64,000 nucleotides of DNA, taken from positions 51,044 to 115,043 of the forward strand of contig NZ_WIPK01000010.1 of the NCBI RefSeq assembly GCF_012922555.1, written 5' to 3'. A program made the position numbers and the translations under genes. This DNA is from Paraclostridium dentum (GTDB lineage: Bacteria; Bacillota; Clostridia; Peptostreptococcales; Peptostreptococcaceae). This document shows, piece by piece, positions 35,423 through 42,608 of the stretch. The notes beneath the pieces were generated by a model. The model made no database searches and was not told the DNA's origin. It worked only from the letters and a program-made list of their open reading frames with translations. Positions within the stretch are counted from its first letter, which is position 1; each line of letters starts with the position of its first letter.

Positions 35423-35626
35423 ATGAACAATTTAAATTTAGATGAGTATGTAACTACAAGTCAGTTTAATAATATGTGTTTAAAGGAAAGGGTAGATGTA
35501 GTAAATGAGATGTTAGAGTATTATGATGTAAAAACTATAAGTAACTGTTTAGGGATAGATGTAGGCTTCTTATTTTGGCTATTTAATTATAGGTTAGAAG
35601 GTAATAAGTTCGTAGAAAAGAAGTAA
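35423..35626 (+). CDS. Hypothetical small protein, possible helix-turn-helix
   Basis: A 67-residue soluble protein with LKERVDVVNEMLEYYDVKTI, then SNCLGIDVGFLFWLFNYRL, a pattern compatible with a small helix-turn-helix protein. The ATG lies nine bases after GGGGGAGTG. No family was recognised. It lies between the ABC relic and the second putative small RNA. Confidence 0.5.
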   Translation: MNNLNLDEYVTTSQFNNMCLKERVDVVNEMLEYYDVKTISNCLGIDVGFLFWLFNYRLEGNKFVEKK

Positions 35627-35671
35627 GGGATTAGAAATGTAATGAATGATTATACAATTGATTTAGTACTT

Positions 35672-35950
35672 AAATACATTAAAAATTTAAATAAATACTA
35701 TAAGATATTTGAATTTTTAATAATACAAAGGTAGATGATATAATAAAAACATAGCATATATATTTTTTTACAACTTATTATCAAAAGAGTGCATGTTATA
35801 TTAAATTCCTTATAGTTTTTTATGTGGTTTATAAAAAACATTTATTTAATTGTATCAACGAACGCGAAAAAGTTAGTATGTGTTGTTTACTAGTAAAAAT
35901 AGTACATAAAGTAGATTTATATTTACTTTATGTACTATTTTTTGTTTTGA
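35672..35950 (+). ncRNA. Putative small RNA, copy 2
   Basis: Related to 27800-28090: the same extended -10 promoter (hexamer 35739-35744), the same internal block GTGCATGTTAT...TTAAATTCCTTAT and a terminator with a 17-bp perfect stem (35897-35913 / 35924-35940) followed by six T. The terminator stem sequence differs between the copies while pairing is kept. The predicted length is about 190 bases. No ORF was seen in the 446-base gap. Confidence 0.6.
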
Positions 35951-36073
35951 AAAACTCAAATAATATATTTATTAACTATCACTAAAATGTATCTATTTAT
36001 TCAACTTTGGGTATATAATATATATTACTGAATCAACATAGCTTAGAACCCAAATTAAAAGGAGATAAACACA

Positions 36074-36295
36074 ATGAATAACGGCCAAGAAAGATTCTTT
36101 AATTTTATAATGGAAAGAGTAGCTTTAGAAAATCAAGACAAAGCAAAAGAATTACTAAATGAAAGTTTTAAAAAGCAAGATGAAGGAACTTTTAATAAAG
36201 AATATATGATGAGTTTTATTCCAAGAATGTTGGAGTTAATAAAACCTGAGTGCATAGAAGAGGTTAAAAATATAATGGCTAATCATAAGGCTTAA
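36074..36295 (+). CDS. Hypothetical small acidic protein
   Basis: A 73-residue helical protein (QERFFNFIMERVALENQDKA...FIPRMLELIKPECIEEVKNIM) of a type seen as a conserved hypothetical in clostridia. The function is unknown. The start follows AAAGGAGATAAACACA, and two terminators follow. Confidence 0.6.
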   Translation: MNNGQERFFNFIMERVALENQDKAKELLNESFKKQDEGTFNKEYMMSFIPRMLELIKPECIEEVKNIMANHKA

Positions 36296-36303
36296 TAAAA
36301 GTA

Positions 36304-36340
36304 AAAACTAGGTATAAGATTATATCTAGTTTTTATAATT
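36304..36340 (+). terminator. Rho-independent terminator
   Basis: AAAACTAGGTATAA pairs with TTATATCTAGTTTT, followed by T residues; it ends the 36074-36295 gene. Confidence 0.75.
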
Positions 36341-36384
36341 TATAGCATATACTGAGTTAGTGGAAAAGTTTATTTTTTTAAGTA

Positions 36385-36424
36385 AAGAAAAGAGCTAGTT
36401 TTATAGAGCACTAGCTCTTTTCTT
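36385..36424 (-). terminator. Terminator-like 15-bp stem
   Basis: AAGAAAAGAGCTAGT pairs with ACTAGCTCTTTTCTT. It faces the end of the leftward gene at 36462 and probably serves it. Confidence 0.75.
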
Positions 36425-36461
36425 AGTTCATCTATTTAAAGTTTTATGTGGCTTCATGCAA

Positions 36462-36941
36462 TTATTCTGGGATATATGGAAGTGTCTCCTTAAATTTGAA
36501 ATAATCAATTTTATCTTTATACACACTACCATCATACAGTACATTATTTAATGTACAAAATTCATCACCTAAACCACCAATCATTAATGATTGGAATTCA
36601 GTTTGCACTAACACTCCATTTCCATCATTCAATTTTAGCATTGTGAAAAAAGTATTCTCATCTACTAACAGATCTCTAAGTTGTAGCATTAATTTAGTAT
36701 TTTTCATTATTTCATTTGTTGAATAAGGTAACTCATATTGGATATATTCTTTGCCTTCTATTAATTGATATTTTCTTGTTTTTAAAATTGAATCTATCTC
36801 ACTAGATTGTTGATGAGAAGATGAGTTAAGTGTTTTAGAAGTTTCTTTAGATTTAACTGAATTAGATCTTGATACTATATAAATAGATGCGATAATCAAA
36901 ACACTAAGTCCGATTATTAAAATTTTTAATTTTTTACTCAT
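36462..36941 (-). CDS. Hypothetical membrane-anchored protein
   Basis: A 159-residue protein with one N-terminal anchor (LKILIIGLSVLIIASIYIV), a Ser/Thr-rich linker and a small outer domain (KYQLIEGKEYIQYELPYS, KLMLQLRDLLVDENTFFTML). A broken fragment of a close relative lies at about 55508-55590. The anchor-linker-domain layout resembles the proteins at 28836 and 54726. The start follows AAAGGGGAATTTTT. The function is unknown. Confidence 0.55.
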   Translation of the reverse strand: MSKKLKILIIGLSVLIIASIYIVSRSNSVKSKETSKTLNSSSHQQSSEIDSILKTRKYQLIEGKEYIQYELPYSTNEIMKNTKLMLQLRDLLVDENTFFTMLKLNDGNGVLVQTEFQSLMIGGLGDEFCTLNNVLYDGSVYKDKIDYFKFKETLPYIPE

Positions 36942-37023
36942 AAAAATTCCCCTTTAATTTATTGATGTACTTTTTTTATTATAATTTTTATAAATATAGA
37001 ATGCAAATAAAGTGTCTACAAAT

Positions 37024-37403
37024 TATGAAATACACTATAATATAAGTAATTATGTATAATTTGATTTTATATAAAGGAGTGTGAAGTATTGAGAAACATT
37101 ACAAAAACCACTTTAGCTATAGTTTTGTTGTTTATACTTATGCTAGGGTATAGAGTATCTAAATTTGACTTTAGCTCATTAGAGGATCAAGAACCTCCTA
37201 TCATAGAAGAAAGTGACAGTTTTAGTAATGCTCAGAAAATATTAGAGGACTATGGATATAATTTAAAAGATGTTCAAGAAAATGAAAAAATTCAAGATAA
37301 TATGCCTGATTTAAAAACATACAGATATGAAAGAAAGAATAGAATTATATCTATATTAGCAAACGGAGATTATATTTACATTGTAAACTATTATCAAGAA
37401 TAA
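37024..37403 (+). repeat. Left copy of a 380-bp direct repeat
   Basis: Closely matches 53068-53447 in the same orientation. It includes a promoter region (TATGAAATACACTATAATAT) and a whole small gene. The two copies bracket the tail/lysis module and the intact replication gene. Confidence 0.85.
37089..37403 (+). CDS. Hypothetical small membrane-anchored protein (left copy)
   Basis: A 104-residue protein with an N-terminal helix (TTLAIVLLFILMLGY) and a charged outer part (SFSNAQKILEDYGYNLKDVQ, ISILANGDYIYIVNYY). It starts with TTG after AAAGGAGTGTGAAGTA. It differs from the copy at 53133-53447 by only seven residues or so. No family was recognised. Its presence at both borders of the tailocin could mean an immunity or regulatory role, but this is speculation. 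Confidence 0.65.
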   Translation: MRNITKTTLAIVLLFILMLGYRVSKFDFSSLEDQEPPIIEESDSFSNAQKILEDYGYNLKDVQENEKIQDNMPDLKTYRYERKNRIISILANGDYIYIVNYYQE

Positions 37404-37466
37404 CTCTTAATTTAGTACTTTCATTGCTTAAAAATCGTTTAGTGAGGGTGAGTTCTAATTTAAATA

Positions 37467-37518
37467 AATAAAGAATAAAAATAGTCACTTTACTAAGTGA
37501 CTATTTTTATTCTTTATT
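37467..37518. terminator. 24-bp perfect terminator stem
   Basis: Arms 37467-37490 and 37495-37518 pair perfectly around a four-base loop (core ATAGTCACTT / AAGTGACTAT). It probably ends the left-copy gene. Confidence 0.8.
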
Positions 37519-37856
37519 CTGTAGTATATATAATCTTTGTAATATATACTTTGTAACATTTTCATATCTTCAGAACTAAACTTTCACTATAAATAAGTAT
37601 ATATAGGTCCATTTTTAGATATCTTATAGATTTATTAAGGTTTACATTTTAACTTTATAATTATTCCACTTATTTTATTCACAGTTTTTATTGTATTTGG
37701 GTTTACCTATAAAGATAATTTATATATTTTATCTGTTTACAATGATTACTTCTTATGGCCTATCTAATTACTTTGTAATCTCTATATTTCTATTGAGTAC
37801 CTCCTTCCAGATAAAAGTGTATTTCAAAAACTAATAACTATTTTTAATATTTCATA

Positions 37857-37895
37857 AAAGTTGGGTTTACACTTCAACTTTTTTTTTCTTTATTA
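37857..37895 (+). promoter_or_regulatory. Possible group-5 sigma promoter overlapping a hairpin
   Basis: TTTACA (37866-37871) is followed after 16 bases by CTTTATT. This resembles TcdR/UviA-class promoters and shares TTTACACTT with the element at 50448. The same bases form a hairpin AAAGTTG / CAACTTT with nine T, so a terminator is the alternative. The 805-base gap (37404-38209) holds no convincing gene apart from two tiny frames (MKKIL and MNEKKE). Confidence 0.4.
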
Positions 37896-38209
37896 TGAAT
37901 AAGCAATAAAAACTCATCCTTTAGTACCTTAAACAAAATAAATAATAAAGGAAGGTGCTTCTAATGAAGAAAATACTGTAATAACAATATTTAAAATGTA
38001 GTAGTGTACGAAAAACGAATTTAACAATTCCACATATACTGATTGTATTAAAAAAAACTGAATTTATTAAGTTTAAGGATTTGTTGTTTAATATGAATGA
38101 AAAGAAAGAATGATTTTTTAAGCAATATTAAAAAACATTTGCTTACATTATGGTAGATGAAAATGCTTACGATATAGATAGAAAGGAATAATTTAAAATT
38201 AACATAAGT

Positions 38210-38524
38210 ATGAGTAGAGAAATTAATTATACCGAAAAAGTTGTATTTAGTGCCTTAAAGCATATTCCATCAATAGAAGAACAAGTTTTTTATACATCAA
38301 ATTTTTATATTGTAGATATGTTAGTTGATATGGAAATTTTATTAGAAAAAGCAAAACTTACAGATTATCAAAGAGAATTGTTTTCCCTTTATTATATTGA
38401 TGGATACACATTACAGGAGATTGCAGATAAATATGGTCACTATAACCACAATACGCCAAGAGATACAATTAAAAGAATAAAGAAAAAAATTAATAAAGTT
38501 TTAGAACTTTGGGGTGAGATATAG
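38210..38524 (+). CDS. Sigma-70 region-4-like phage regulator
   Basis: A 104-residue protein whose second half (LTDYQRELFSLYYIDGYTLQ, then EIADKYGHYNHNTPRDTIKRIKKKINKVLE) is a sigma region-4/ArpU-type helix-turn-helix. It is the first gene of the tail cluster and overlaps the next start by one base. It may act as a late-gene activator. The ribosome binding site is weak, and the start is the ATG at 38210. Confidence 0.6.
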   Translation: MSREINYTEKVVFSALKHIPSIEEQVFYTSNFYIVDMLVDMEILLEKAKLTDYQRELFSLYYIDGYTLQEIADKYGHYNHNTPRDTIKRIKKKINKVLELWGEI

Positions 38525-38883
38525 TGTACAAATTTTTAAATAATATTAACTTAAAATATTTAAATAAAATAGAAAAATTAACTGATAAGGATGTATCTTT
38601 AGATGAAAAAAAACTATTTATTATAGATATAACAGAAGAATACTTTTGTGAGACTAATGAACTAATGCCAGAAACGTTACTTATAATTTTAGCAAATTGG
38701 TTTTTAGAATGTATATTAAAATCAAAAGATGTTGATAAGGTATCTAAGTCTGATTATCCTATATTATCTCATCATCAAATAAAAAGAAGAAATAACAAGC
38801 AATTATCAGTTCCGTATGAAACTTTAGATTATATAAATCAACCAAAATCAAAAAAAGTAAGATATAATACAGAACCAAAATAA
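38524..38883 (+). CDS. Hypothetical tail-cluster protein
   Basis: A 119-residue protein starting with GTG within the stop of the preceding gene (TAGTG), so the two are coupled. It is charged with a hydrophobic middle (LMPETLLIILANWFLECIL) and a basic Gln/Lys-rich end. No domain was recognised. It shares its transcript with the region-4-like protein and precedes the tail structural genes by about 190 bases with no visible gene. Confidence 0.5.
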   Translation: MYKFLNNINLKYLNKIEKLTDKDVSLDEKKLFIIDITEEYFCETNELMPETLLIILANWFLECILKSKDVDKVSKSDYPILSHHQIKRRNNKQLSVPYETLDYINQPKSKKVRYNTEPK

Positions 38884-39075
38884 AATAAAAAACTACTATC
38901 ATTTTTTTATTGTAGCTGCACTAATAGGTGTAAAAGTATAAATTTTTTTACAAAATATTTTAATTTCTTTCATATCTGATAAAAATGGTTCAAATAGTAT
39001 CTAAAAAGTAATCATTAAAAATGGTAATAAAAAATGACTATGCACAAATGTGCTTGTATAGGAGAAGAAATTTAA

Positions 39076-39441
39076 ATGGATATATTAACCTTATGTAATT
39101 TAATAGGAGATATAACAGGAGTACAAATATATCCTGTCGAGTTTCCTAACATAGAATCATCAATATTAAGTAAGGTAGAACTTACAACAGCTATGTTAGA
39201 AAAAGGTGGATTATATGACTTTGACATTGAAATAGGAACAAAAGCAAATAATCCAAAGGACGCTGAAAGGCTGTCTATAGATATGATAAACAAACTTCAT
39301 AGAAAAACTAATATAGAATATAATGCATATCAAGTTGTATTAATAACAGCTGATAGACCTTACCCAGAACACAAAGATACCTTGGAAGATGGTAAGCATT
39401 ATTACACATGTAAATTTAGGATGTTAGTGTGTATTATGTAG
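39076..39441 (+). CDS. Tail terminator-like protein
   Basis: A 121-residue protein placed directly before the tube gene, the usual slot of the tail terminator (tail completion) protein. The mix of strands and one helix (KDAERLSIDMINKLHRKTNI) and the final YTCKFRMLVCI fit such proteins. The assignment rests mainly on order. The ATG follows TAGGAGAAGAAATTTAA. Confidence 0.55.
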   Translation: MDILTLCNLIGDITGVQIYPVEFPNIESSILSKVELTTAMLEKGGLYDFDIEIGTKANNPKDAERLSIDMINKLHRKTNIEYNAYQVVLITADRPYPEHKDTLEDGKHYYTCKFRMLVCIM

Positions 39442-39502
39442 GTTTGTTAAAAATATTCTACATATCAAAAAAATAAAACAAAAATAAAGAGGAGTGATTT
39501 AA

Positions 39503-39925
39503 ATGGCTAAGAAAATAGCAGGCGTAGACGTATTATTAATGGTAGAGATAGGTGGACAAAAGGTTGCAATAGGTGGACAAAAAGGAGCTTCATTAACTAG
39601 AACAGCAGAAACTATAGATGTTACAGATAAAACATCTGGAGGATGGTCTGAAAGTATAATGGGACTAAAATCATGGTCTATAGAATGTGAAGGTTTAGTA
39701 TCTTTAGGAGATCAAGGATTAGAGCATTTACATACATGTTTTGATAATGGAACATTAATAGATGTAATTATAAAAGTTGGTGGAAATGATGGATATTCTT
39801 ATAAAGGTAAAGTTCTTATAACAGAATTCCCGGAAGAGTATGCACAAGATGATGCAGCTACATATTCGGCAACATTACAAGGAGCATCAGCTTTAGTGAG
39901 AGAAAATAATCAACCAGCTCAATAA
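39503..39925 (+). CDS. Major tail tube protein (TP901-1 type)
   Basis: A 140-residue tube protein: MAKKIAGVDVLLMVEIGGQK followed by the typical ETIDVTDKTSGGWSESIMGLKSWSIECEG core, and an end with YSATLQGAS, as in TP901-1-family major tail proteins of siphophages. It polymerises as rings into the tail tube. Ribosome binding site AGAGGAGTGATTTAA. No sheath gene is adjacent, which points to a flexible, non-contractile tail. Confidence 0.87.
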   Translation: MAKKIAGVDVLLMVEIGGQKVAIGGQKGASLTRTAETIDVTDKTSGGWSESIMGLKSWSIECEGLVSLGDQGLEHLHTCFDNGTLIDVIIKVGGNDGYSYKGKVLITEFPEEYAQDDAATYSATLQGASALVRENNQPAQ

Positions 39926-39984
39926 TAATTAAAATAGATAAATATTTAAACTAATATGAAAGATACGCATTGGAGGAAATTAAA

Positions 39985-40266
39985 ATGAAAAAAGGAACAT
40001 TAATAAAGTTAGATAGAGAAAGATATTTAAAATTCACATTAAACTCAGTTAGAATGTTAGAAAAAGAATACAATATATCATTAGATAAAATAGATGAAGA
40101 TTTTTCGATGGAAAAAATTCAAATGTTACTTCATGTTGGTCTTTTAAAAGATGATCCAGAGTTATCTTTTGAAGAAGTTGGTGAATTAGTGGATATGTCA
40201 AATATGAAAATAGTTGTAGAAGCATTAACACAAGCTCTTGGGGGTTTACAGGGACAAAAAAACTAG
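39985..40266 (+). CDS. Tail assembly chaperone gpG
   Basis: A 93-residue product of the zero frame, starting after TTGGAGGAAATTAAA and ending in TAG just past a slippery heptamer. It is helical and acidic (LNSVRMLEKEYNISLDKIDE). By analogy with lambda gpG it should bind the tape measure protein during tail assembly. The first ATG five codons upstream lacks a ribosome binding site. Confidence 0.8.
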   Translation: MKKGTLIKLDRERYLKFTLNSVRMLEKEYNISLDKIDEDFSMEKIQMLLHVGLLKDDPELSFEEVGELVDMSNMKIVVEALTQALGGLQGQKN

Positions 40267-40598
40267 GTAGCTGGTCAAATATATGTTACTGGGGATATGG
40301 AGTTTTTCATTTAAAACCATGTGAACTATATAATTTAGAGCCAGATGAGTTAATAGAAATGGTTGAGTCATATGTAGCTTATCGGGAAGATGACATTGAT
40401 AATAAAATGCAAATATTAGCATGGCAAACTTCAATAATTATAAATTGCATGGGAACTTTAAAAAAGAAAGTAAAGCCAGAAGATTTATATAAACCAGATG
40501 ATAAATCTGAACTATCTAACGATGCAAAATTTATAGGAAAAGATAAAAAAGCTGAGTTAGAGAGTGAACTTTTATCTATTTTTAAAATTAATAACTAA
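39985..40598 (+). CDS. Frameshift product gpGT of the tail chaperone
   Basis: A -1 shift at 40257-40263 joins the gpG frame to a second frame that begins KLGSWSNICYWGYGVFHLKP and runs through MVESYVAYREDD to 40598. The fused product has about 204 residues, matching the gpG/gpGT pairs of long-tailed phages. The second frame has no ribosome binding site of its own and is open from the slip site, which supports its use as an extension. Confidence 0.85.
40257..40263 (+). promoter_or_regulatory. -1 ribosomal frameshift site A AAA AAC
   Basis: The zero frame reads CAA AAA AAC TAG, so the heptamer A-AAA-AAC is in exact slippery phase, three bases before the stop of gpG. This is among the most efficient bacterial slip sequences. 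Confidence 0.88.
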
Positions 40599-40603
40599 AT
40601 TTT

Positions 40604-40638
40604 AAGACCATTGGGATAAAATATCCTAATGGTCTTTT
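40604..40638 (+). terminator. Terminator-like hairpin inside the tail operon
   Basis: AAGACCATTGGGATA pairs with TATCCTAATGGTCTT, then TTC. It lies between gpGT and the tape measure gene, so full readthrough would be needed for expression of the rest. Confidence 0.65.
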
Positions 40639-40672
40639 CATATATAATTTTTTAGAAAAGGAGGGGGAAAAT

Positions 40673-42583
40673 TTGAGTCAAGCATTAGGAAAATTTAAAA
40701 CAGATTTTAAACAGATGGGAAAAGATGTATCAAGCACTTTAAGTACATCTTTTAAAGACCTTAAAAAATCTATAAAAGAAGTAAATACCGAAAGTGAAAA
40801 TTTAGATAATACCTTATCTAATATAAAACCAGATTTTAGTTTTATAACAAAGCAGATTGGTGGGTTAAAGGGTACTTTAATAACAATGGGGTCAGACATT
40901 ATAAGTTCACTTTTACCAACTCAAGAAATAACAAAGCAATTAGAAGAAGTTAAAGAAAAAATAATAACATTATTACAGCCAATAGCAGATAAAATAAGTG
41001 GTTTTGTTGGGGATGGTATGATAACGGCAAAAGATGCAATTCTTGATTTTTGTGATTCAGTATCAAATGCAATTAAAAAATTGTCTGAGTATAAATCAGA
41101 ACTGGAAACAGTTGGACAGCTCTTAGCAATTTTAGCGGCAGGCATTGCAATATATACCATAGTTCTAAATCTAGCAACAATAATGACTACAGTTTTTAAT
41201 ACAGTAACAGGAATAGCAGCTATAGTAACCGGAGCATTTGCAGCAATAATTGCATTTATAACACATCCAATAGGACTTATAACTTTTGCAATAATGGCAT
41301 TATTTTTAGTAATAAAGAATTGGGATTCAATTTCAGCATTTTTAGCAAATATATGGACTGGTATTTGTGAGATAGCAATGAGTGTTTGGACTGGTATAAG
41401 TGAGTTTTTAACTACATTATGGACTAGCGTTTGTGAAATGGCGATGACTATTTGGGCTGGTATTGGTGAATTTTTTACTACATTATGGACTGGTATTTGT
41501 GAGATAGCAATGAGTGTTTGGACTGGTATAAGTGAGTTTTTAACTACATTATGGACTAGCGTTTGTGAAATGGCGATGACTATTTGGGCTGGTATTGGTG
41601 AATTTTTTACTACATTATGGACTGGTATTTGTGAGATAGCAATGAGTGTTTGGACTGGTATAAGTGAGTTTTTAACTACATTATGGACTAGCATTTGTGA
41701 AATGGCGATGACTATTTGGGCTGGTATTGGTGAATTTTTTACTACATTATGGACTGGTATTTGTGAGATAGCAATGAGTGTTTGGACTGGTATAAGTGAG
41801 TTTTTAACTACATTATGGACTAGCATTTGTGAAATGGCGATGACTATTTGGGCTGGTATTAGTGAATTTTTTACTACACTATGGACTGGTATCTCTTCAA
41901 TAGCCATAAGTATTTGGACTGGTATAAGTTCATTTTTATCAGGTATTTGGACTGGTATATCTTCAATAGCTATAGGAATATGGAGCGGTGTTTCTAGTTT
42001 CTTAATAGGTATATTTACTAATATATCAAACTTTATAAGCACATCATGGAATGGTATACAAAATATTGTTACTTCAGTTGGCTCTGCAATAGGAAGTGCA
42101 GTATCAAATGTATTTAATGGCATATCAACAACAGTACAAAGTGTAATGGATAAAGCCAAAAGTATAGTATCTGGAGCATTTGACTTTATAAAAGGAATAT
42201 TTAACGCGGTACTAAAACCTAATATAAAGTTACCACATTTTGATATATCAGGTAAATTTTCATTAAATCCACTACAGGTACCTAAGTTAGGGATTAGTTG
42301 GTATCAAACTGGAGGTATATTCACAGGTGCTTCAGTAATAGGTGTTGGTGAAAATGGAGATGAAGCAGTTTTACCATTAAGTAACAAAAGAAGAATGAGA
42401 CCTTTTGCAAATGCTGTTGCATCTATGATTACATTAGATAATACTTCAGGATCACAAAATAACAAAGGTGTAACTATAAATATTGATAATATGTCTGTCA
42501 GAAATGATATGGATATAAAGAAAATAGCAGATGAAATCAATAGATTATCTGCTAGAGAGAATAGAAAATTAGGGATAATATAA
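40673..42583 (+). CDS. Tape measure protein
   Basis: A 636-residue protein that starts with TTG behind AAGGAGGGGGAAAAT. Helical N-terminus, hydrophobic segments near residues 150-230 (LLAILAAGIAIYTIVLNLAT and LITFAIMALFLVI), then tryptophan-rich repeats (four 44-residue units plus degenerate ones) and a C-terminal region with GENGDEAVLPLSN, common to tape measure proteins. It sets the tail length and may help form a channel. At 636 residues it predicts a short tail of roughly 100 nm if the usual 0.15 nm per residue holds. Confidence 0.88.
   Translation: MSQALGKFKTDFKQMGKDVSSTLSTSFKDLKKSIKEVNTESENLDNTLSNIKPDFSFITKQIGGLKGTLITMGSDIISSLLPTQEITKQLEEVKEKIITLLQPIADKISGFVGDGMITAKDAILDFCDSVSNAIKKLSEYKSELETVGQLLAILAAGIAIYTIVLNLATIMTTVFNTVTGIAAIVTGAFAAIIAFITHPIGLITFAIMALFLVIKNWDSISAFLANIWTGICEIAMSVWTGISEFLTTLWTSVCEMAMTIWAGIGEFFTTLWTGICEIAMSVWTGISEFLTTLWTSVCEMAMTIWAGIGEFFTTLWTGICEIAMSVWTGISEFLTTLWTSICEMAMTIWAGIGEFFTTLWTGICEIAMSVWTGISEFLTTLWTSICEMAMTIWAGISEFFTTLWTGISSIAISIWTGISSFLSGIWTGISSIAIGIWSGVSSFLIGIFTNISNFISTSWNGIQNIVTSVGSAIGSAVSNVFNGISTTVQSVMDKAKSIVSGAFDFIKGIFNAVLKPNIKLPHFDISGKFSLNPLQVPKLGISWYQTGGIFTGASVIGVGENGDEAVLPLSNKRRMRPFANAVASMITLDNTSGSQNNKGVTINIDNMSVRNDMDIKKIADEINRLSARENRKLGII
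41355..41882 (+). repeat. Four tandem 132-bp repeats in the tape measure gene
   Basis: Units start at 41355, 41487, 41619 and 41751. Each encodes two related 22-residue blocks (WTGICEIAMSVWTGISEFLT and a WTSVCEMAMTIWAGIG-type block). Units are almost identical, differing by V/I and G/S changes, so expansion was recent. Degenerate copies continue to about 42030. Confidence 0.92.
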
Positions 42584-42608
42584 AAATTCTTAGATAAGGA
42601 GGAGAAAA

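Noticed and set aside
41355-41882. CRISPR-like regular repeats
   Set aside because: Units of 132 bp are contiguous with no unique spacers and lie in frame within the tape measure gene; no cas genes were seen.
40921-42159. 412-codon open frame on the minus strand opposite the tape measure gene
   Set aside because: It is the antisense shadow of near-identical 132-bp repeats; no ribosome binding site, and the plus-strand product fits the tail gene order.
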